DNA of 64,000 nt. It comes from Bacteroidota bacterium. GTDB taxonomy: Bacteria > Bacteroidota > Bacteroidia > AKYH767-A > 2013-40CM-41-45. Of the stretch, positions 34,992 through 44,868 are shown in pieces (the stretch's first letter is position 1; each line of letters begins with the position of its first letter). The DNA is taken from assembly GCA_004295015.1 (NCBI GenBank), contig SHNE01000049.1, positions 62,001-126,000 on the forward strand, read 5' to 3'. The notes beneath the pieces were generated by a model. It was not told the origin of the DNA. It was given only the letters and a program-made list of their open reading frames with translations, and did no database searches. The translations under genes were made by a program, and so were the position numbers.

Positions 34992-35314
34992 ATCAATCCT
35001 TTATGGGGGAATATCTATCAATAAAGGTCTCTATTGCAAATCGCAATTATCCGCTCCGCATCACGACCGAAGAAAACGAGCGTGTCATGCAAGCGGCTGA
35101 AAATATCAATAAGCGCATCAAGGAGTTTGAAGACAATTATGCAGTAAAAGATAAACAGGACCTTCTGGCCATGTGTGCGCTGCAGTTTGCGAGTGAAGCG
35201 TTAAATCAGCAGAAAAATGATGGCGCCAAGTCATCACAAGAGATGGAGGACCAAATCCAGTATCTTAGTCTGATGATTGATGATTACCTTGAACAAGAGA
35301 CAAATTCTCAATAA
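34988..35314 (+). CDS. zapA: Cell division protein ZapA
   Basis: A 108-residue ZapA, which binds and bundles FtsZ at the division site. The family pattern is clear: LSIKVSIANRNYPLRI at the start, EENERVMQAAENINKRI, then a C-terminal coiled coil for dimer/tetramer formation. Two starts are possible: GTG at 34988, overlapping the upstream stop, or ATG at 35003 (MGEYLSIKV), which matches family length better. The gene is followed by a 6S RNA, as in Gammaproteobacteria. Confidence 0.88.
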   Translation: MNQSFMGEYLSIKVSIANRNYPLRITTEENERVMQAAENINKRIKEFEDNYAVKDKQDLLAMCALQFASEALNQQKNDGAKSSQEMEDQIQYLSLMIDDYLEQETNSQ

Positions 35315-35427
35315 AGGCAACGTTCTTTGAAACTTATAATAATTCTTTGAAGGATTAATTTATCGAATGGAAGACCTTTGTGTTTCCTGATGAAATAATT
35401 TAACCTCTTTGGATTATTTGGGATATA

Positions 35428-35621
35428 CCCGCATTAGTTCCGATTCACTTATTAAACTCAACACTTCGATACCATTGGAGCAAAGCTCAGGGCATCTATG
35501 GAAGGCTTCATACCGTATTTACGGTTTCCTTAACCGGACAGAAGAATCCAGAAATTGTCAGGCAGCTCCACCCTTGAAATCTGGGGTTTATGGTAGTCAA
35601 CGGAATTAGTGCGGGTTTTTT
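35428..35621 (+). ncRNA. ssrS: 6S RNA (6S-Flavo-like), with terminator
   Basis: The 376-bp gap between zapA and rny folds as a 6S RNA. A closing stem pairs 35428-35442 (CCCGCATTAGTTCCG) with 35601-35615 through 15 pairs including two G-U. A central bubble has about 34 and 31 nt on its two sides. An inner stem pairs GGAGC (35477-35481) with GCTCC (35565-35569), and an apical hairpin is ACCGT-ATTT-ACGGT (35512-35525). A T-run (35616-35620) ends it. 6S RNA mimics an open promoter and binds RNA polymerase. The zapA neighbour agrees with the known zapA-ssrS linkage in Gammaproteobacteria. No reading frame fits better. Confidence 0.78.
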
Positions 35622-35690
35622 ATTGCCTGAACCGAAGCAGGATACTGCGGTAGAAATCAGTACAAACAACATTAACATTTTAATTTATTT

Positions 35691-37259
35691 ATGGATACCA
35701 CCCAACTCTTGCTCATACTTGTTGGAATTGTAGGATTAGTCCTTGGGATAATTATTTCTTATTTCCTTCTGAAAAAGGCTATGAAATCGAAAGTCGAGGA
35801 GTCTAAACAAAAGGCTATGTCGATTATCAAAGATGCCGAGGCTGATGCCGAAGTCATGAAGAAGAATAAAATCCTCGAAGCAAAAGAAAAGTTCCTTCAG
35901 CTCAAATCGGATCACGAAAAAGTAATCAGCGAAAAAGATAAGTCGATTAATGCTGCAGAAAATCGTGTGAAACAAAAGGAGACCACTCTTGCACAAAAGC
36001 TTGAGCAAACACAACGCAAACAGCAAGAATACGAACAACAGCAGGCTACACTGAAAAACCAGCTCGAAATTCTCGAAGCCAAAAAGGAAGAAGCATCAAA
36101 GCTTCACCAGCGCCAGGTTGAGCAACTTGAAAAGATCAGTGGATTGAGTGTTGATCAGGCAAAAACTCAACTTGTTGAAGCGCTTAAGGCGGAAGCAAAA
36201 ACCGAAGCGATGTCCTACATAAAAGACATCATGGAGGAAGCAAAGCTGACTGCGAATAAGGAATCCAAAAAAATCGTCATACAAACTATTCAGCGTGTTG
36301 CTACTGAGCATGCCGTTGAGAATGCCGTAACTGTTTTCAATATCGAAAACGATGAAGTAAAAGGAAGAATTATCGGCCGGGAAGGCAGGAATATACGTGC
36401 ATTGGAAGCGGCTACGGGTGTCGAAATTATCGTTGATGATACTCCTGAAACAATTATTCTTTCCGGTTTTGATCCTGTTCGTCGTGAAATGGCAAGACTG
36501 GCTCTTCATCAGCTCGTAAGTGATGGAAGAATTCATCCTGCCCGAATTGAAGAAGTTGTTGCTAAGGTAAAACGACAACTCGATGATGAAATTGTTGAAG
36601 TTGGAAAGCGTACTACGATCGATTTAGGTATTCACGGACTTGCTCCTGAACTAATTCGTATGGTTGGAAGAATGAAATACCGTTCTTCCTACGGACAAAA
36701 CCTCTTGCAACACTCCCGCGAGGTAGCTAATCTTTGTGCTATCATGGCTGCAGAGCTAGGACTCAATGTTAAACTTGCCAAACGTGCAGGTCTCCTGCAT
36801 GATATTGGAAAAGTTCCTGATGATGAGCCTGAATTACCACACGCAATTCTCGGTATGAAACTCGCTGAGAAATTCAAGGAAAATCCTGAAGTGTGTAATG
36901 CTATCGGAGCTCACCATGATGAGGTTGAAATGACCAGTATGATCTCTCCGATTGTTCAGGTATGTGACGCTATTTCCGGCGCACGTCCGGGTGCAAGAAG
37001 GGAAGTTGTTGCTTCTTATATCAAACGTTTGAAGGACATGGAGGCACTGGCGCTTTCTTATCCGGGTGTTGAGAAAACGTTTGCCATTCAGGCAGGTCGT
37101 GAATTGAGGGTGATTGTGCAAAGCGAAAAGATTGACGACAAACAGGCGGAAGTACTATCCTTTGACATCGCAAATAAAATTCAAACGGAGATGACTTATC
37201 CGGGACAGGTTAAGGTGACTGTGATTCGTGAGACACGTTCAGTTAATTACGCTAAATAA
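35691..37259 (+). CDS. rny: Ribonuclease Y
   Basis: A 522-residue membrane-anchored endoribonuclease that begins mRNA decay. An N-terminal membrane helix (about 5-27) leads into a long coiled coil (about 30-200). A KH RNA-binding domain with [11 protein letters not shown] (about 226-236) follows, then an HD phosphohydrolase domain with H (HSREVANL near 343) and the HD pair in LLHDIGK (near 369), and the C-terminal rny-specific domain ending SVNYAK. Length matches the family exactly. Confidence 0.96.
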   Translation: MDTTQLLLILVGIVGLVLGIIISYFLLKKAMKSKVEESKQKAMSIIKDAEADAEVMKKNKILEAKEKFLQLKSDHEKVISEKDKSINAAENRVKQKETTLAQKLEQTQRKQQEYEQQQATLKNQLEILEAKKEEASKLHQRQVEQLEKISGLSVDQAKTQLVEALKAEAKTEAMSYIKDIMEEAKLTANKESKKIVIQTIQRVATEHAVENAVTVFNIENDEVKGRIIGREGRNIRALEAATGVEIIVDDTPETIILSGFDPVRREMARLALHQLVSDGRIHPARIEEVVAKVKRQLDDEIVEVGKRTTIDLGIHGLAPELIRMVGRMKYRSSYGQNLLQHSREVANLCAIMAAELGLNVKLAKRAGLLHDIGKVPDDEPELPHAILGMKLAEKFKENPEVCNAIGAHHDEVEMTSMISPIVQVCDAISGARPGARREVVASYIKRLKDMEALALSYPGVEKTFAIQAGRELRVIVQSEKIDDKQAEVLSFDIANKIQTEMTYPGQVKVTVIRETRSVNYAK

Positions 37260-37339
37260 TTTTTTCGATAAAATTTATTTGTCCGGCTGACAAGATTCCC
37301 TTGTTCAAGGATGCTATATCGTAAACAATATTTCAATCC

Positions 37340-38191
37340 ATGCCCTCACAGGAATTTAGCGTTATCATTGAACCCGGCCGTAAAAAGTCATTTTACTGGA
37401 GAGATATCTGGAGATTTAAAGGGCTGTTTTTTTACCTTGCATGGCGTGATATCCTCGTTCGATATAAACAGACTGCCATAGGTGTATTATGGAGTGTCAT
37501 TCGGCCATTACTTACCATTGTTGTCTTTACATTAGTATTCAACAAACTGGGTAATTTTCCCTCTGAAGGTGCTGTCCCTTATGCAATCATGGTATGTGCA
37601 GGAATGTTGCCATGGCAATATTTTTCCAGTGCCTTCAGTGATTCAGCTAACTCTCTTGTTGCGAATTCAAATCTTCTTACAAAAGTTTATTTCCCTAGAA
37701 TTATAGTTCCTGCAAGCAATGTGATTGTTTGTCTTATCGACTTCCTGATTTCATTCGTGATATTGATCGGACTCTATTTTTATTATCAATATACACCGGA
37801 TTGGCGAATTGTTTTTGTTCCTGTTTTCCTATTACTCGCAACAATTACGGCAATGGGCTTTGGTTTATTCATCGCGGCCTTAAATGTGAAGTATCGCGAC
37901 TTCCGCTATGTTATTCCATTTATTGTTCAGTTTGGATTATACATATCTCCGGTTGGTTTTAGCAGCTCAGTAGTATTTTCGAATCCATCCATTCCTCAGT
38001 TCTTAAAATATCTGTATGCCTTGAATCCAATGGTAGGTGTGATCGACGGCTTCCGTTGGGCAATGCTGGGTGGTAGTGTTGATTTGCACCTTCCCGTTTT
38101 CTTCGCATCAGTGGCTGTGAGTATTTTATTCTTGTTTATTGGAATCTGGTATTTTAGAAGGATGGAAAAATCATTTGCAGACGTAATTTAA
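37340..38191 (+). CDS. wzm: Polysaccharide ABC transporter permease (Wzm/TagG type)
   Basis: A 283-residue ABC-2 type permease with a cytoplasmic N-terminus, amphipathic helix (WRFKGLFFYLAWRDILVRYK) and six membrane segments. This is the Wzm/TagG family that exports completed O-antigen or capsule chains on a lipid carrier. The ATPase partner Wzt begins 7 bp later. It opens the surface-glycan locus; an 80-bp gap separates it from rny. Confidence 0.9.
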   Translation: MPSQEFSVIIEPGRKKSFYWRDIWRFKGLFFYLAWRDILVRYKQTAIGVLWSVIRPLLTIVVFTLVFNKLGNFPSEGAVPYAIMVCAGMLPWQYFSSAFSDSANSLVANSNLLTKVYFPRIIVPASNVIVCLIDFLISFVILIGLYFYYQYTPDWRIVFVPVFLLLATITAMGFGLFIAALNVKYRDFRYVIPFIVQFGLYISPVGFSSSVVFSNPSIPQFLKYLYALNPMVGVIDGFRWAMLGGSVDLHLPVFFASVAVSILFLFIGIWYFRRMEKSFADVI

Positions 38192-38198
38192 TTTTTAC

Positions 38199-39512
38199 AT
38201 GAGTGAGACGATCATCAAAGTAGAAAACATTGCTAAAAGCTATATACTCCGCCACCAACAGGCTGAGAAGTACACTGCCTTGCGCGATGTTATCACTCAT
38301 AAAGTGAAATCGATTTTTTCTTCTGCCAAAGAAACAGATGCTTTCCGTTCGAGGGAAGAATTCTGGGCATTAAAAGATATTTCATTCGATGTAAAAAAAG
38401 GCGACAGGATTGGTATAATTGGTAGAAACGGAGCGGGGAAATCCACGCTTTTAAAAATATTGAGCAGAATTGTAGAGCCAACTAAAGGTAAAATTTCAAT
38501 GAATGGCCGCGTTGCAAGTTTGCTCGAAGTAGGGACTGGATTTCATCCTGAACTGACAGGAAGAGAAAATATTTTCCTCAACGGTTCCATTTTAGGAATG
38601 GGGAAAAGGGAGATCCGGCAGAAGTTTGATGAAATTGTTGATTTTGCCGGTGTTGAGAAATTTCTGGACACACCAGTGAAAAGATATTCTTCCGGTATGT
38701 ATGTGCGTCTTGCTTTTGCCGTGGCTGCACATCTTGAGCCGGAAATATTAATTGTCGACGAGGTGCTTGCAGTTGGTGATGCAGAGTTTCAGAATAAATG
38801 CCTCGGAAAAATGGATGAGGTAAGTAAATCAGAAGGGAGAACCGTTTTATTTGTCAGTCATAATATGGGTGCTATCAATGCACTCTGTAATAGTGCTATC
38901 CTCCTCGACAAGGGTCAGATAAGATCCATGGGTAAAACGGAGACGATCACCGGAATGTATTTCAGTGGTTCTTATGCTGAGGCAGGTGAGTTTATCATAG
39001 GCAAAAGCAGTAATGATGAAAAGGTAATTATTGAAAAGGTCACCCTTCGTGATGCGATGAACCGACCACAACATACTTTTCAGTTTGGAGATAATATTCA
39101 AGTCGAGATTGAGTTAGATGCTTTACAGGAATTTGAAAAACCATATCTCTGGATTGGAATAAAAAATGGCAGAGGGCCTGTCACGGCTGCGACCGCTATG
39201 ATTGATGGATTTCGTCCGGCTAAATTTTCAAAGGGGCATAATACCGTGAAGTGTACCTTTCTGAATGTTCCTTTTATGCCCGGACAATACACCATACATA
39301 TGGGAATCAGAGCTGCAGATGGATTAAGTCTGATCAGCGATTCAAAAGATGTAGCAATTTTCAGTATTTCTACGATTCTGTCCGAAATTGGCTTGAACGG
39401 CGGTCTTGCTGATACGCTGGCCTCAGATTCCGTGTCACCTTTAATTCCTTATATTTGGGAGTTTGAGGGAGATCAAAAATATTCTTTCGACATTAAAAAC
39501 TATGTTAAATAA
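38199..39512 (+). CDS. wzt: Polysaccharide ABC transporter ATPase with C-terminal glycan-binding domain (Wzt)
   Basis: A 437-residue ATPase. Walker A is GRNGAGKST (about residues 75-83), the signature YSSGMYVRLAFA (about 165) and Walker B EILIVDEVLAVGD (about 185). After residue ~265 comes a Wzt_C beta-sandwich domain, which in E. coli O8/O9a reads the chain's terminal modification before export. The glycan made by this locus is therefore probably recognised by a modified end. The stop overlaps pseB by 11 bp. Confidence 0.9.
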   Translation: MSETIIKVENIAKSYILRHQQAEKYTALRDVITHKVKSIFSSAKETDAFRSREEFWALKDISFDVKKGDRIGIIGRNGAGKSTLLKILSRIVEPTKGKISMNGRVASLLEVGTGFHPELTGRENIFLNGSILGMGKREIRQKFDEIVDFAGVEKFLDTPVKRYSSGMYVRLAFAVAAHLEPEILIVDEVLAVGDAEFQNKCLGKMDEVSKSEGRTVLFVSHNMGAINALCNSAILLDKGQIRSMGKTETITGMYFSGSYAEAGEFIIGKSSNDEKVIIEKVTLRDAMNRPQHTFQFGDNIQVEIELDALQEFEKPYLWIGIKNGRGPVTAATAMIDGFRPAKFSKGHNTVKCTFLNVPFMPGQYTIHMGIRAADGLSLISDSKDVAIFSISTILSEIGLNGGLADTLASDSVSPLIPYIWEFEGDQKYSFDIKNYVK

Positions 39513-40515
39513 TAAATCAATTCTCATCACAGGAGGAACCGGTTCTCTTGGAAAAGAGCTGGTCAAAACCATCTTGCATAAATGGCCGGATGTGAAACGA
39601 CTGGTTGTTTTTTCCAGAGATGAACAGAAGCAATTTATGATGGCTCAGGAATTTCCTGAATCAAAGTACTCTTGCATGCGATATTTTATCGGTGACGTGA
39701 GGGATCAGGAAAGGTTAAAGAGGGCTTTTTCCGGGGTCGACTATGTGATTCATGCTGCTGCAATGAAACATGTGCATATCGCAGAATACAATCCTGATGA
39801 ATGTGTAAAGACTAATGTGGGAGGAGCTGACAATGTGATTAAAGCTGCACTGGAGACACAGGTATCAAAAGTTGTTGCATTGTCGACCGATAAAGCCTGT
39901 GCACCTATTAATTTGTACGGAGCAACAAAGCTTACTTCCGATAAGTTGTTTATCGCAGCGAATAACATCAAAGGGAACAGAGATTTAAAGTTTTCTGTGG
40001 TTCGTTATGGAAATGTGATGGGTTCTAACGGTTCCGTTATACCTTTTTTTATTGAAAAGAAGAAGACAGGAGTAATACCAATTACGAATCCGGAGATGAC
40101 ACGATTCAACATTTCACTGAAAGAAGGAGTTGATATGGTCTTGCATGCAATGGAGACTGCCTGGGGCGGTGAATTGTTTGTTCCGAAGATCCCTTCCTAC
40201 CGGATCATGGATGTTGCAAATGCTATTGCACCCGAATGCAAGCACGTAATTACCGGTATTCGCCCGGGTGAAAAGATTCATGAAGAAATGATCACGAGTT
40301 CTGATTCCTTCTCGACTTATGATCTTGGAAAATATTATGTAATTCTTCCTCAGGTTCCAAATTGGAATCTTCAGGAGTATATCAAACATTTCAAAGCAAC
40401 ATTGGTTCCTCAGGGATTTAATTTTACATCCAAGGATAATACAGAATGGGAGACAGTTGAAAGTCTCAGAAAATTAATCAAGGAACATGTAGATCCTAGT
40501 TTACAATTCCCGTGA
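39502..40515 (+). CDS. pseB: UDP-GlcNAc 4,6-dehydratase (inverting), PseB
   Basis: A 337-residue extended-SDR enzyme, step one of CMP-pseudaminic acid synthesis: UDP-GlcNAc to the 4-keto-6-deoxy-L-arabino sugar. Motifs: NAD(P) site GGTGSLG (about 9-15), AAAMKHVHIAE near 87, the STDKA triad region and YGATK near 137-141. The start is ATG at 39502; an in-frame ATG 39 bp upstream lies within wzt. The AMKHVP-like (AMKHVH) motif is diagnostic of the PseB/FlaA1 group. Confidence 0.93.
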   Translation: MLNNKSILITGGTGSLGKELVKTILHKWPDVKRLVVFSRDEQKQFMMAQEFPESKYSCMRYFIGDVRDQERLKRAFSGVDYVIHAAAMKHVHIAEYNPDECVKTNVGGADNVIKAALETQVSKVVALSTDKACAPINLYGATKLTSDKLFIAANNIKGNRDLKFSVVRYGNVMGSNGSVIPFFIEKKKTGVIPITNPEMTRFNISLKEGVDMVLHAMETAWGGELFVPKIPSYRIMDVANAIAPECKHVITGIRPGEKIHEEMITSSDSFSTYDLGKYYVILPQVPNWNLQEYIKHFKATLVPQGFNFTSKDNTEWETVESLRKLIKEHVDPSLQFP

Positions 40516-41708
40516 TGAACAAAGTTATTCCATATGGACGTCAGAATATTTCTGCAGCCGACATCCAGGCAGTCACAGAGACCTTACAATCTGATTTTCT
40601 GACACAAGGACCAAAGATTGCTGAGTTCGAAAATAATTTTTCCAACTATATAGGATCAAAATATGCAGTAGCTGTTTCAAACGGTACTGCTGCATTGCAT
40701 TTATGTGCATTGGCCTTAGGTGTAAAGCAAGGTCAGAAGGTAATTACAACTCCTATTACATTTGCTGCATCTGCAAATTGTGTACGCTATTGTGATGGGG
40801 AAGTTGTATTTGCCGATATTGATCCTGACACATATCTGCTGGATCTCGTAAGCGTTAGGAAATTATTGGAAGCCTCACCGAAAGGAACGTATTCCGGAAT
40901 TATACCGGTAGACTTTGCCGGAAGAGCAGTTGACATGGAAGCTTTTCGTCTTCTTGCGACAGAGTATGGCTTATGGATAATTGAAGATTCATGTCATGCG
41001 CCGGGTGGTTTTTTTAAGGACACTAATAATGTTATTCAAAATTGTGGTAATGGGCAGTTTGCCGACCTCGCCATCTTTTCCTTCCATCCTGTAAAACACA
41101 TTGCCTGCGGTGAAGGTGGAATGATTACTACAAACGATGAGGAACTGTATAAGAAATTATTAGTACTGCGTACTCACGGCATTACCAGAGAAGCTGAAAT
41201 GTTAGAGAACAGTATTTCTTTTGCGGCTGCTGATGAGTCGGCCACGAAATACCCTAACTGGTACATGGAAATGCAAGAGCTTGGTTTTAATTACAGGCTC
41301 ACAGATTTTCAGGCTGCATTAGGAATAAGTCAGCTGAAACGTGCTGATGATGGTTTAGTTCGGCGGAGAATCATCGCAGAAAAGTATGCCGCCGAATTTA
41401 AAGGTAAAGCATTCGTGAAAGGCCAATCCGGACTAGTTGAGGGCCATGCATATCATTTATATGTTTTGGAAGTCGAAGACAGATTGGGTCTGTATAATTA
41501 TTTACGAGAGAATAAAATATTTGCACAGATACATTATATCCCATGTCATCTTATGCCATACTATAAGAAGTTTGGATGGAAGGAAGGGGATATGCCCAAT
41601 GCTGAAACCTATTACAAGCGATGCATCAGTTTGCCGATGTTTCCAACCCTGACTGATGCGGATCACGAATTTGTGATGGCGAAAATTAATGCATACTATC
41701 ATGGCTAA
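40515..41708 (+). CDS. pseC: UDP-4-amino-4,6-dideoxy-N-acetyl-beta-L-altrosamine transaminase, PseC
   Basis: A 397-residue DegT/DnrJ/EryC1 aminotransferase, step two of the pseudaminic pathway, using glutamate and PLP. The PLP lysine is Lys194 in FSFHPVKHIACGEGGM. The PseC-type N-terminus VIPYGRQNIS and the stretch HSCHAPGG-like (EDSCHAPGG) are present. ATG at 40515 overlaps the pseB stop by one base (TGATG); a GTG directly before it is an alternative. Confidence 0.93.
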   Translation: MNKVIPYGRQNISAADIQAVTETLQSDFLTQGPKIAEFENNFSNYIGSKYAVAVSNGTAALHLCALALGVKQGQKVITTPITFAASANCVRYCDGEVVFADIDPDTYLLDLVSVRKLLEASPKGTYSGIIPVDFAGRAVDMEAFRLLATEYGLWIIEDSCHAPGGFFKDTNNVIQNCGNGQFADLAIFSFHPVKHIACGEGGMITTNDEELYKKLLVLRTHGITREAEMLENSISFAAADESATKYPNWYMEMQELGFNYRLTDFQAALGISQLKRADDGLVRRRIIAEKYAAEFKGKAFVKGQSGLVEGHAYHLYVLEVEDRLGLYNYLRENKIFAQIHYIPCHLMPYYKKFGWKEGDMPNAETYYKRCISLPMFPTLTDADHEFVMAKINAYYHG

Positions 41709-42390
41709 TCTTGCTATTATACCGGCACGTGGCGGGAGTAAACGAATTCCACGCAAAAACATTAAAGATTTTTTTGGTAAGCCGGTAATTGCCTATTCCA
41801 TTGAAACTGCTCTCAAGAGCGGCTTATTTTCGGAAGTGATGGTATCAACAGATGATTCTGAAATCGCAGAGCTTGCAAAAAAATATGGAGCCAAGGTTCC
41901 CTTTATGCGGTCTGAAAAGAACTCCGATGATTTCGCAAGCACTTTAGACGTAATTAATGAAGTAGTCGTAAATTACAAAAAGCTTGAAAATAAATCATTC
42001 GAAAATATTTGTTGCATTTATCCTGCGGCTCCGCTTATAGATAGTCGCCAAATTCTTGAAGGGTTCAATAAATTTATCAGTCAGGAATTTGATTCAGTCT
42101 TTCCTGTTTTTGAAAGTACAAATCCTGTTTGGCGGGGTTTTGAAATAAGTAACGAAGGCAAGGCAAAATTACTATGGCCGGAGTTTAGTCAAAGCAGAAG
42201 TCAGGATTTAAAAAAAGTTTATTTTGACGCCGGTCAGTGGTATTGGATTCGCTTTGATTCTTTGAAAGGCTCTATCTTCAGTGATAATTCCGGAATTGTT
42301 TTACTTAAACCGGAGCAAGTTCAGGATATCGATTCCGAATCAGATTGGAAATTGGCTGAACTAAAATATAAATTGATCCATGAAGCCTAG
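41701..42390 (+). CDS. pseF: Pseudaminic acid cytidylyltransferase, PseF
   Basis: A 229-residue nucleotidyltransferase that activates pseudaminic acid with CTP. The N-terminal IPARGGSKRIPRKNIK signature (residues 6-21) binds the nucleotide, and STDDSEIAELAKKYGA and a DAGQWYWIR segment near residue 176 match CMP-sialate/Pse synthetases. The ATG at 41701 overlaps pseC by 8 bp. It is the last of the biosynthetic steps although it is third in gene order. Confidence 0.92.
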   Translation: MANLAIIPARGGSKRIPRKNIKDFFGKPVIAYSIETALKSGLFSEVMVSTDDSEIAELAKKYGAKVPFMRSEKNSDDFASTLDVINEVVVNYKKLENKSFENICCIYPAAPLIDSRQILEGFNKFISQEFDSVFPVFESTNPVWRGFEISNEGKAKLLWPEFSQSRSQDLKKVYFDAGQWYWIRFDSLKGSIFSDNSGIVLLKPEQVQDIDSESDWKLAELKYKLIHEA

Positions 42391-43834
42391 AATCCTCATC
42401 CGTGCAGACGGAGATTCTTCGGTTGGGCTTGGGCATTTGGTTCGCTGCCTTGCTTTGGCTCAGATGCTGCAGGAAAAATTCCATGTGATTTTTTATTGCA
42501 TGACAATTCCTGTTCAATTTAAATCAGAAGTTGTATCAAAAGGTTTTAAGGTGCAACCAATGGAAGCAGATTCAGATTTTTATTCATCTGTTCTTGATGC
42601 TGATATTGTAGTGCTGGATGGCTACCAATTTGCACTGGAAGACCATCAAAAAGTAAAGGCTGCCGGAGCATTGTTGGTATGCATAGATGACCTCCACAAT
42701 ATAACGTATGCTGCTGATGTGATAATTAATCATTGTCCCGGAATAAATGTATCCGATTACCAGGCGGAGGTATATACTCAATTTGCCTTGGGAAGCGAAT
42801 ATGTTTTATTAAGACCAAAGTTTCTAAGTGCATGTGGAACCAGGAGATTCAAAGAAAATCCGGATGCTGTCATGATTTGTTTTGGGGGAGCTGACACAAA
42901 CAATTTAACTGTAAAGGCACTCCGTCAGGCATTGAAGCAGGATTGGTTAAAGAAAATTGTAGTTATCAGTGGTCCGGCTTATGTTTTTAAGGAAGAATTG
43001 GATGCGCTTTGTATTTCCGATCTTAGGGTTGAACACATTCATGCTGCTGACGAATTAACGATGCTTTCAAAGATGTTGGAGACTGATATTACGATAGTGC
43101 CAACCAGCGGTGTCCTCCTTGAAGCATTAGCAACAGGTAGTAGAGTAGTTTCAGGCTACTTTGTGGACAATCATAAATTTATCTACTCTCATTACCTCAA
43201 GGTTGGTGCTTTTATTGATGCAGGAGATTTTAGTGATAACTTAATTGAGAATGCTCTGCTTAGAGCTCGTCAAGATGGAGGTCTAAAGGAGCCATTTTTT
43301 GATGGACATTCAGGTGCTCGGATTGAAAAAATATTTCTGCATCTCAAGGCAAGTAAGGACATTAAACTACGTATAGCCAAAGACGAGGATCTTGAGCAAA
43401 CGTATTCCTGGGCTTCAAATCCGATCATTCGTGCCTATTCATTTAATCAGCATGAAATTCAATGGCCGGAGCATGAACAGTGGTTTAAGAAGAAAGTTCA
43501 GGATCCAAATTGTTTTTACTTCATTGCAGAAAAATCTAATCTGCCTATAGGTTCAATACGATTTGATATTACCTCCGAAAATGCTTTAATTAGTTATCTG
43601 GTAGATCCGGCATATCATGGATCAGGCTATGGACACATTTTACTGCGCAATGGATTGATTGCCTTGATGAACAGATTAGCATTACTGGATAGAACGATAA
43701 GTTCTGTAACAGGAATGGTATTTAAATCCAATATTGCCTCCCTAAAAGCATTTCAACGATTGGGCTTTGAAAGTATTAATGAAGACTCAGAGTATTTCAC
43801 GTTTAGAAAATTATGCAGGAATGAAGGAAATTAA
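42380..43834 (+). CDS. pseG-pseH: PseG-PseH fusion: UDP-sugar hydrolase plus N-acetyltransferase
   Basis: A 484-residue two-domain enzyme. Residues 1 to about 325 are PseG, a GT-B-fold hydrolase removing UDP from the 2,4-diacetamido sugar (DGDSSVGLGHLVRCLALA at 10-27; VPTSGVLLEA near 238). Residues 327-484 are a GNAT domain (acetyl-CoA loop HGSGYG near 413) matching PseH, which acetylates the 4-amino group in the preceding step. Joining the two puts consecutive steps 3 and 4 on one chain. It overlaps pseF by 11 bp and pseI by 14 bp. PseG and PseH are separate proteins in Campylobacter and Helicobacter. Confidence 0.9.
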   Translation: MKPRILIRADGDSSVGLGHLVRCLALAQMLQEKFHVIFYCMTIPVQFKSEVVSKGFKVQPMEADSDFYSSVLDADIVVLDGYQFALEDHQKVKAAGALLVCIDDLHNITYAADVIINHCPGINVSDYQAEVYTQFALGSEYVLLRPKFLSACGTRRFKENPDAVMICFGGADTNNLTVKALRQALKQDWLKKIVVISGPAYVFKEELDALCISDLRVEHIHAADELTMLSKMLETDITIVPTSGVLLEALATGSRVVSGYFVDNHKFIYSHYLKVGAFIDAGDFSDNLIENALLRARQDGGLKEPFFDGHSGARIEKIFLHLKASKDIKLRIAKDEDLEQTYSWASNPIIRAYSFNQHEIQWPEHEQWFKKKVQDPNCFYFIAEKSNLPIGSIRFDITSENALISYLVDPAYHGSGYGHILLRNGLIALMNRLALLDRTISSVTGMVFKSNIASLKAFQRLGFESINEDSEYFTFRKLCRNEGN

Positions 43835-44858
43835 AATTGCTGATTTTATTATTTCGGATTCTTCACCTTGTTTTATCATTGCGGAATTATCTGCTAACCA
43901 TAATGGAAGTTTGGAGCGGGCTTTAGCAACTATAAAACAGGCTAAACGCGCAGGAGCCAATGCTATCAAGCTTCAAACATATACTGCAGACACAATTACA
44001 CTTGACGTTCGAACTGATGATTTTAAAGTGAAGCAGGGCACTATTTGGGATGGTAAGTACTTGTATGACTTATACAAAGAGGCATATACTCCCTGGGAAT
44101 GGCATGAAGAATTATTCGATGCTGCCAGAAAAGAAGGACTGGTTTGCTTTTCATCACCCTTTGATAAAACGGCTGTTGATTTTTTGGAAAAGCTGGAAAC
44201 ACCTGCATATAAAATTGCTTCCTTTGAAATAACCGACATTCCATTGATTGAGTATGTTGCATCTAAAGCAAAGCCGGTGATCATATCAACGGGGATTGCC
44301 GAAGAAGAGGATATCAGATTAGCACTTGAAGCATGCAAGAGAATGGGAAATGACCAAATTATACTGTTGAAGTGTACTTCAAGTTATCCTGCTCCCTTGG
44401 AAGAAGCAAATCTTGTCATGGTAAAAGATCTTGCGGATCGCTATAAGGTATTTACCGGATTATCAGATCATACGATGGGAAGCATTGCGCCTGTTGTTGC
44501 CAGGGTTTTTGGCGCTAAAGTATTGGAGAAGCATTTTACAATCGACAGAGCAGAAGGAGGACCTGATAGTTCTTTCTCAATGAATCCTGATGAATTTAAT
44601 CTAATGGTAAATGCAGTGAGAGATGCCGAAAAGTCTATTGGAATCATCGATTATAATCTGACTGAGGGGCAATTGAAGGGCAAGCAGTTCTCGCGTTCCT
44701 TGTACGCAGTGACTGATATCAATATTGGAGATGAGATAACTGAATTAAATGTTCGATCGGTTAGACCTGGATTTGGAATGCATCCAAAGCACTATAAGGA
44801 AGTACTTGGAAAGAAATCAGTGAAGAAATATAAAAAGGGCGACCGGTTTAGCGGTTGA
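43821..44858 (+). CDS. pseI: Pseudaminic acid synthase, PseI
   Basis: A 345-residue enzyme that condenses 2,4-diacetamido-2,4,6-trideoxy-L-altrose with phosphoenolpyruvate. The NeuB-type barrel covers about 1-260 (FIIAELSANHNGSLE, LKCTSSYPAPLEEANL, GLSDHTMG) and the C-terminal SAF antifreeze-like domain about 285-345 (RSLYAVTDINIGDEIT). ATG at 43821 is chosen; the earlier in-frame ATG lies deep in the previous gene. The SDHTMG stretch is typical of PseI rather than NeuB. Confidence 0.94.
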   Translation: MKEIKIADFIISDSSPCFIIAELSANHNGSLERALATIKQAKRAGANAIKLQTYTADTITLDVRTDDFKVKQGTIWDGKYLYDLYKEAYTPWEWHEELFDAARKEGLVCFSSPFDKTAVDFLEKLETPAYKIASFEITDIPLIEYVASKAKPVIISTGIAEEEDIRLALEACKRMGNDQIILLKCTSSYPAPLEEANLVMVKDLADRYKVFTGLSDHTMGSIAPVVARVFGAKVLEKHFTIDRAEGGPDSSFSMNPDEFNLMVNAVRDAEKSIGIIDYNLTEGQLKGKQFSRSLYAVTDINIGDEITELNVRSVRPGFGMHPKHYKEVLGKKSVKKYKKGDRFSG

Positions 44859-44868
44859 TCAAATTGAA

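Noticed and set aside
37300-37311. CCTTGTTCAAGG palindrome between rny and wzm
   Set aside because: A 5-bp stem with a 2-nt centre and no T-run; too short to call a terminator or operator.
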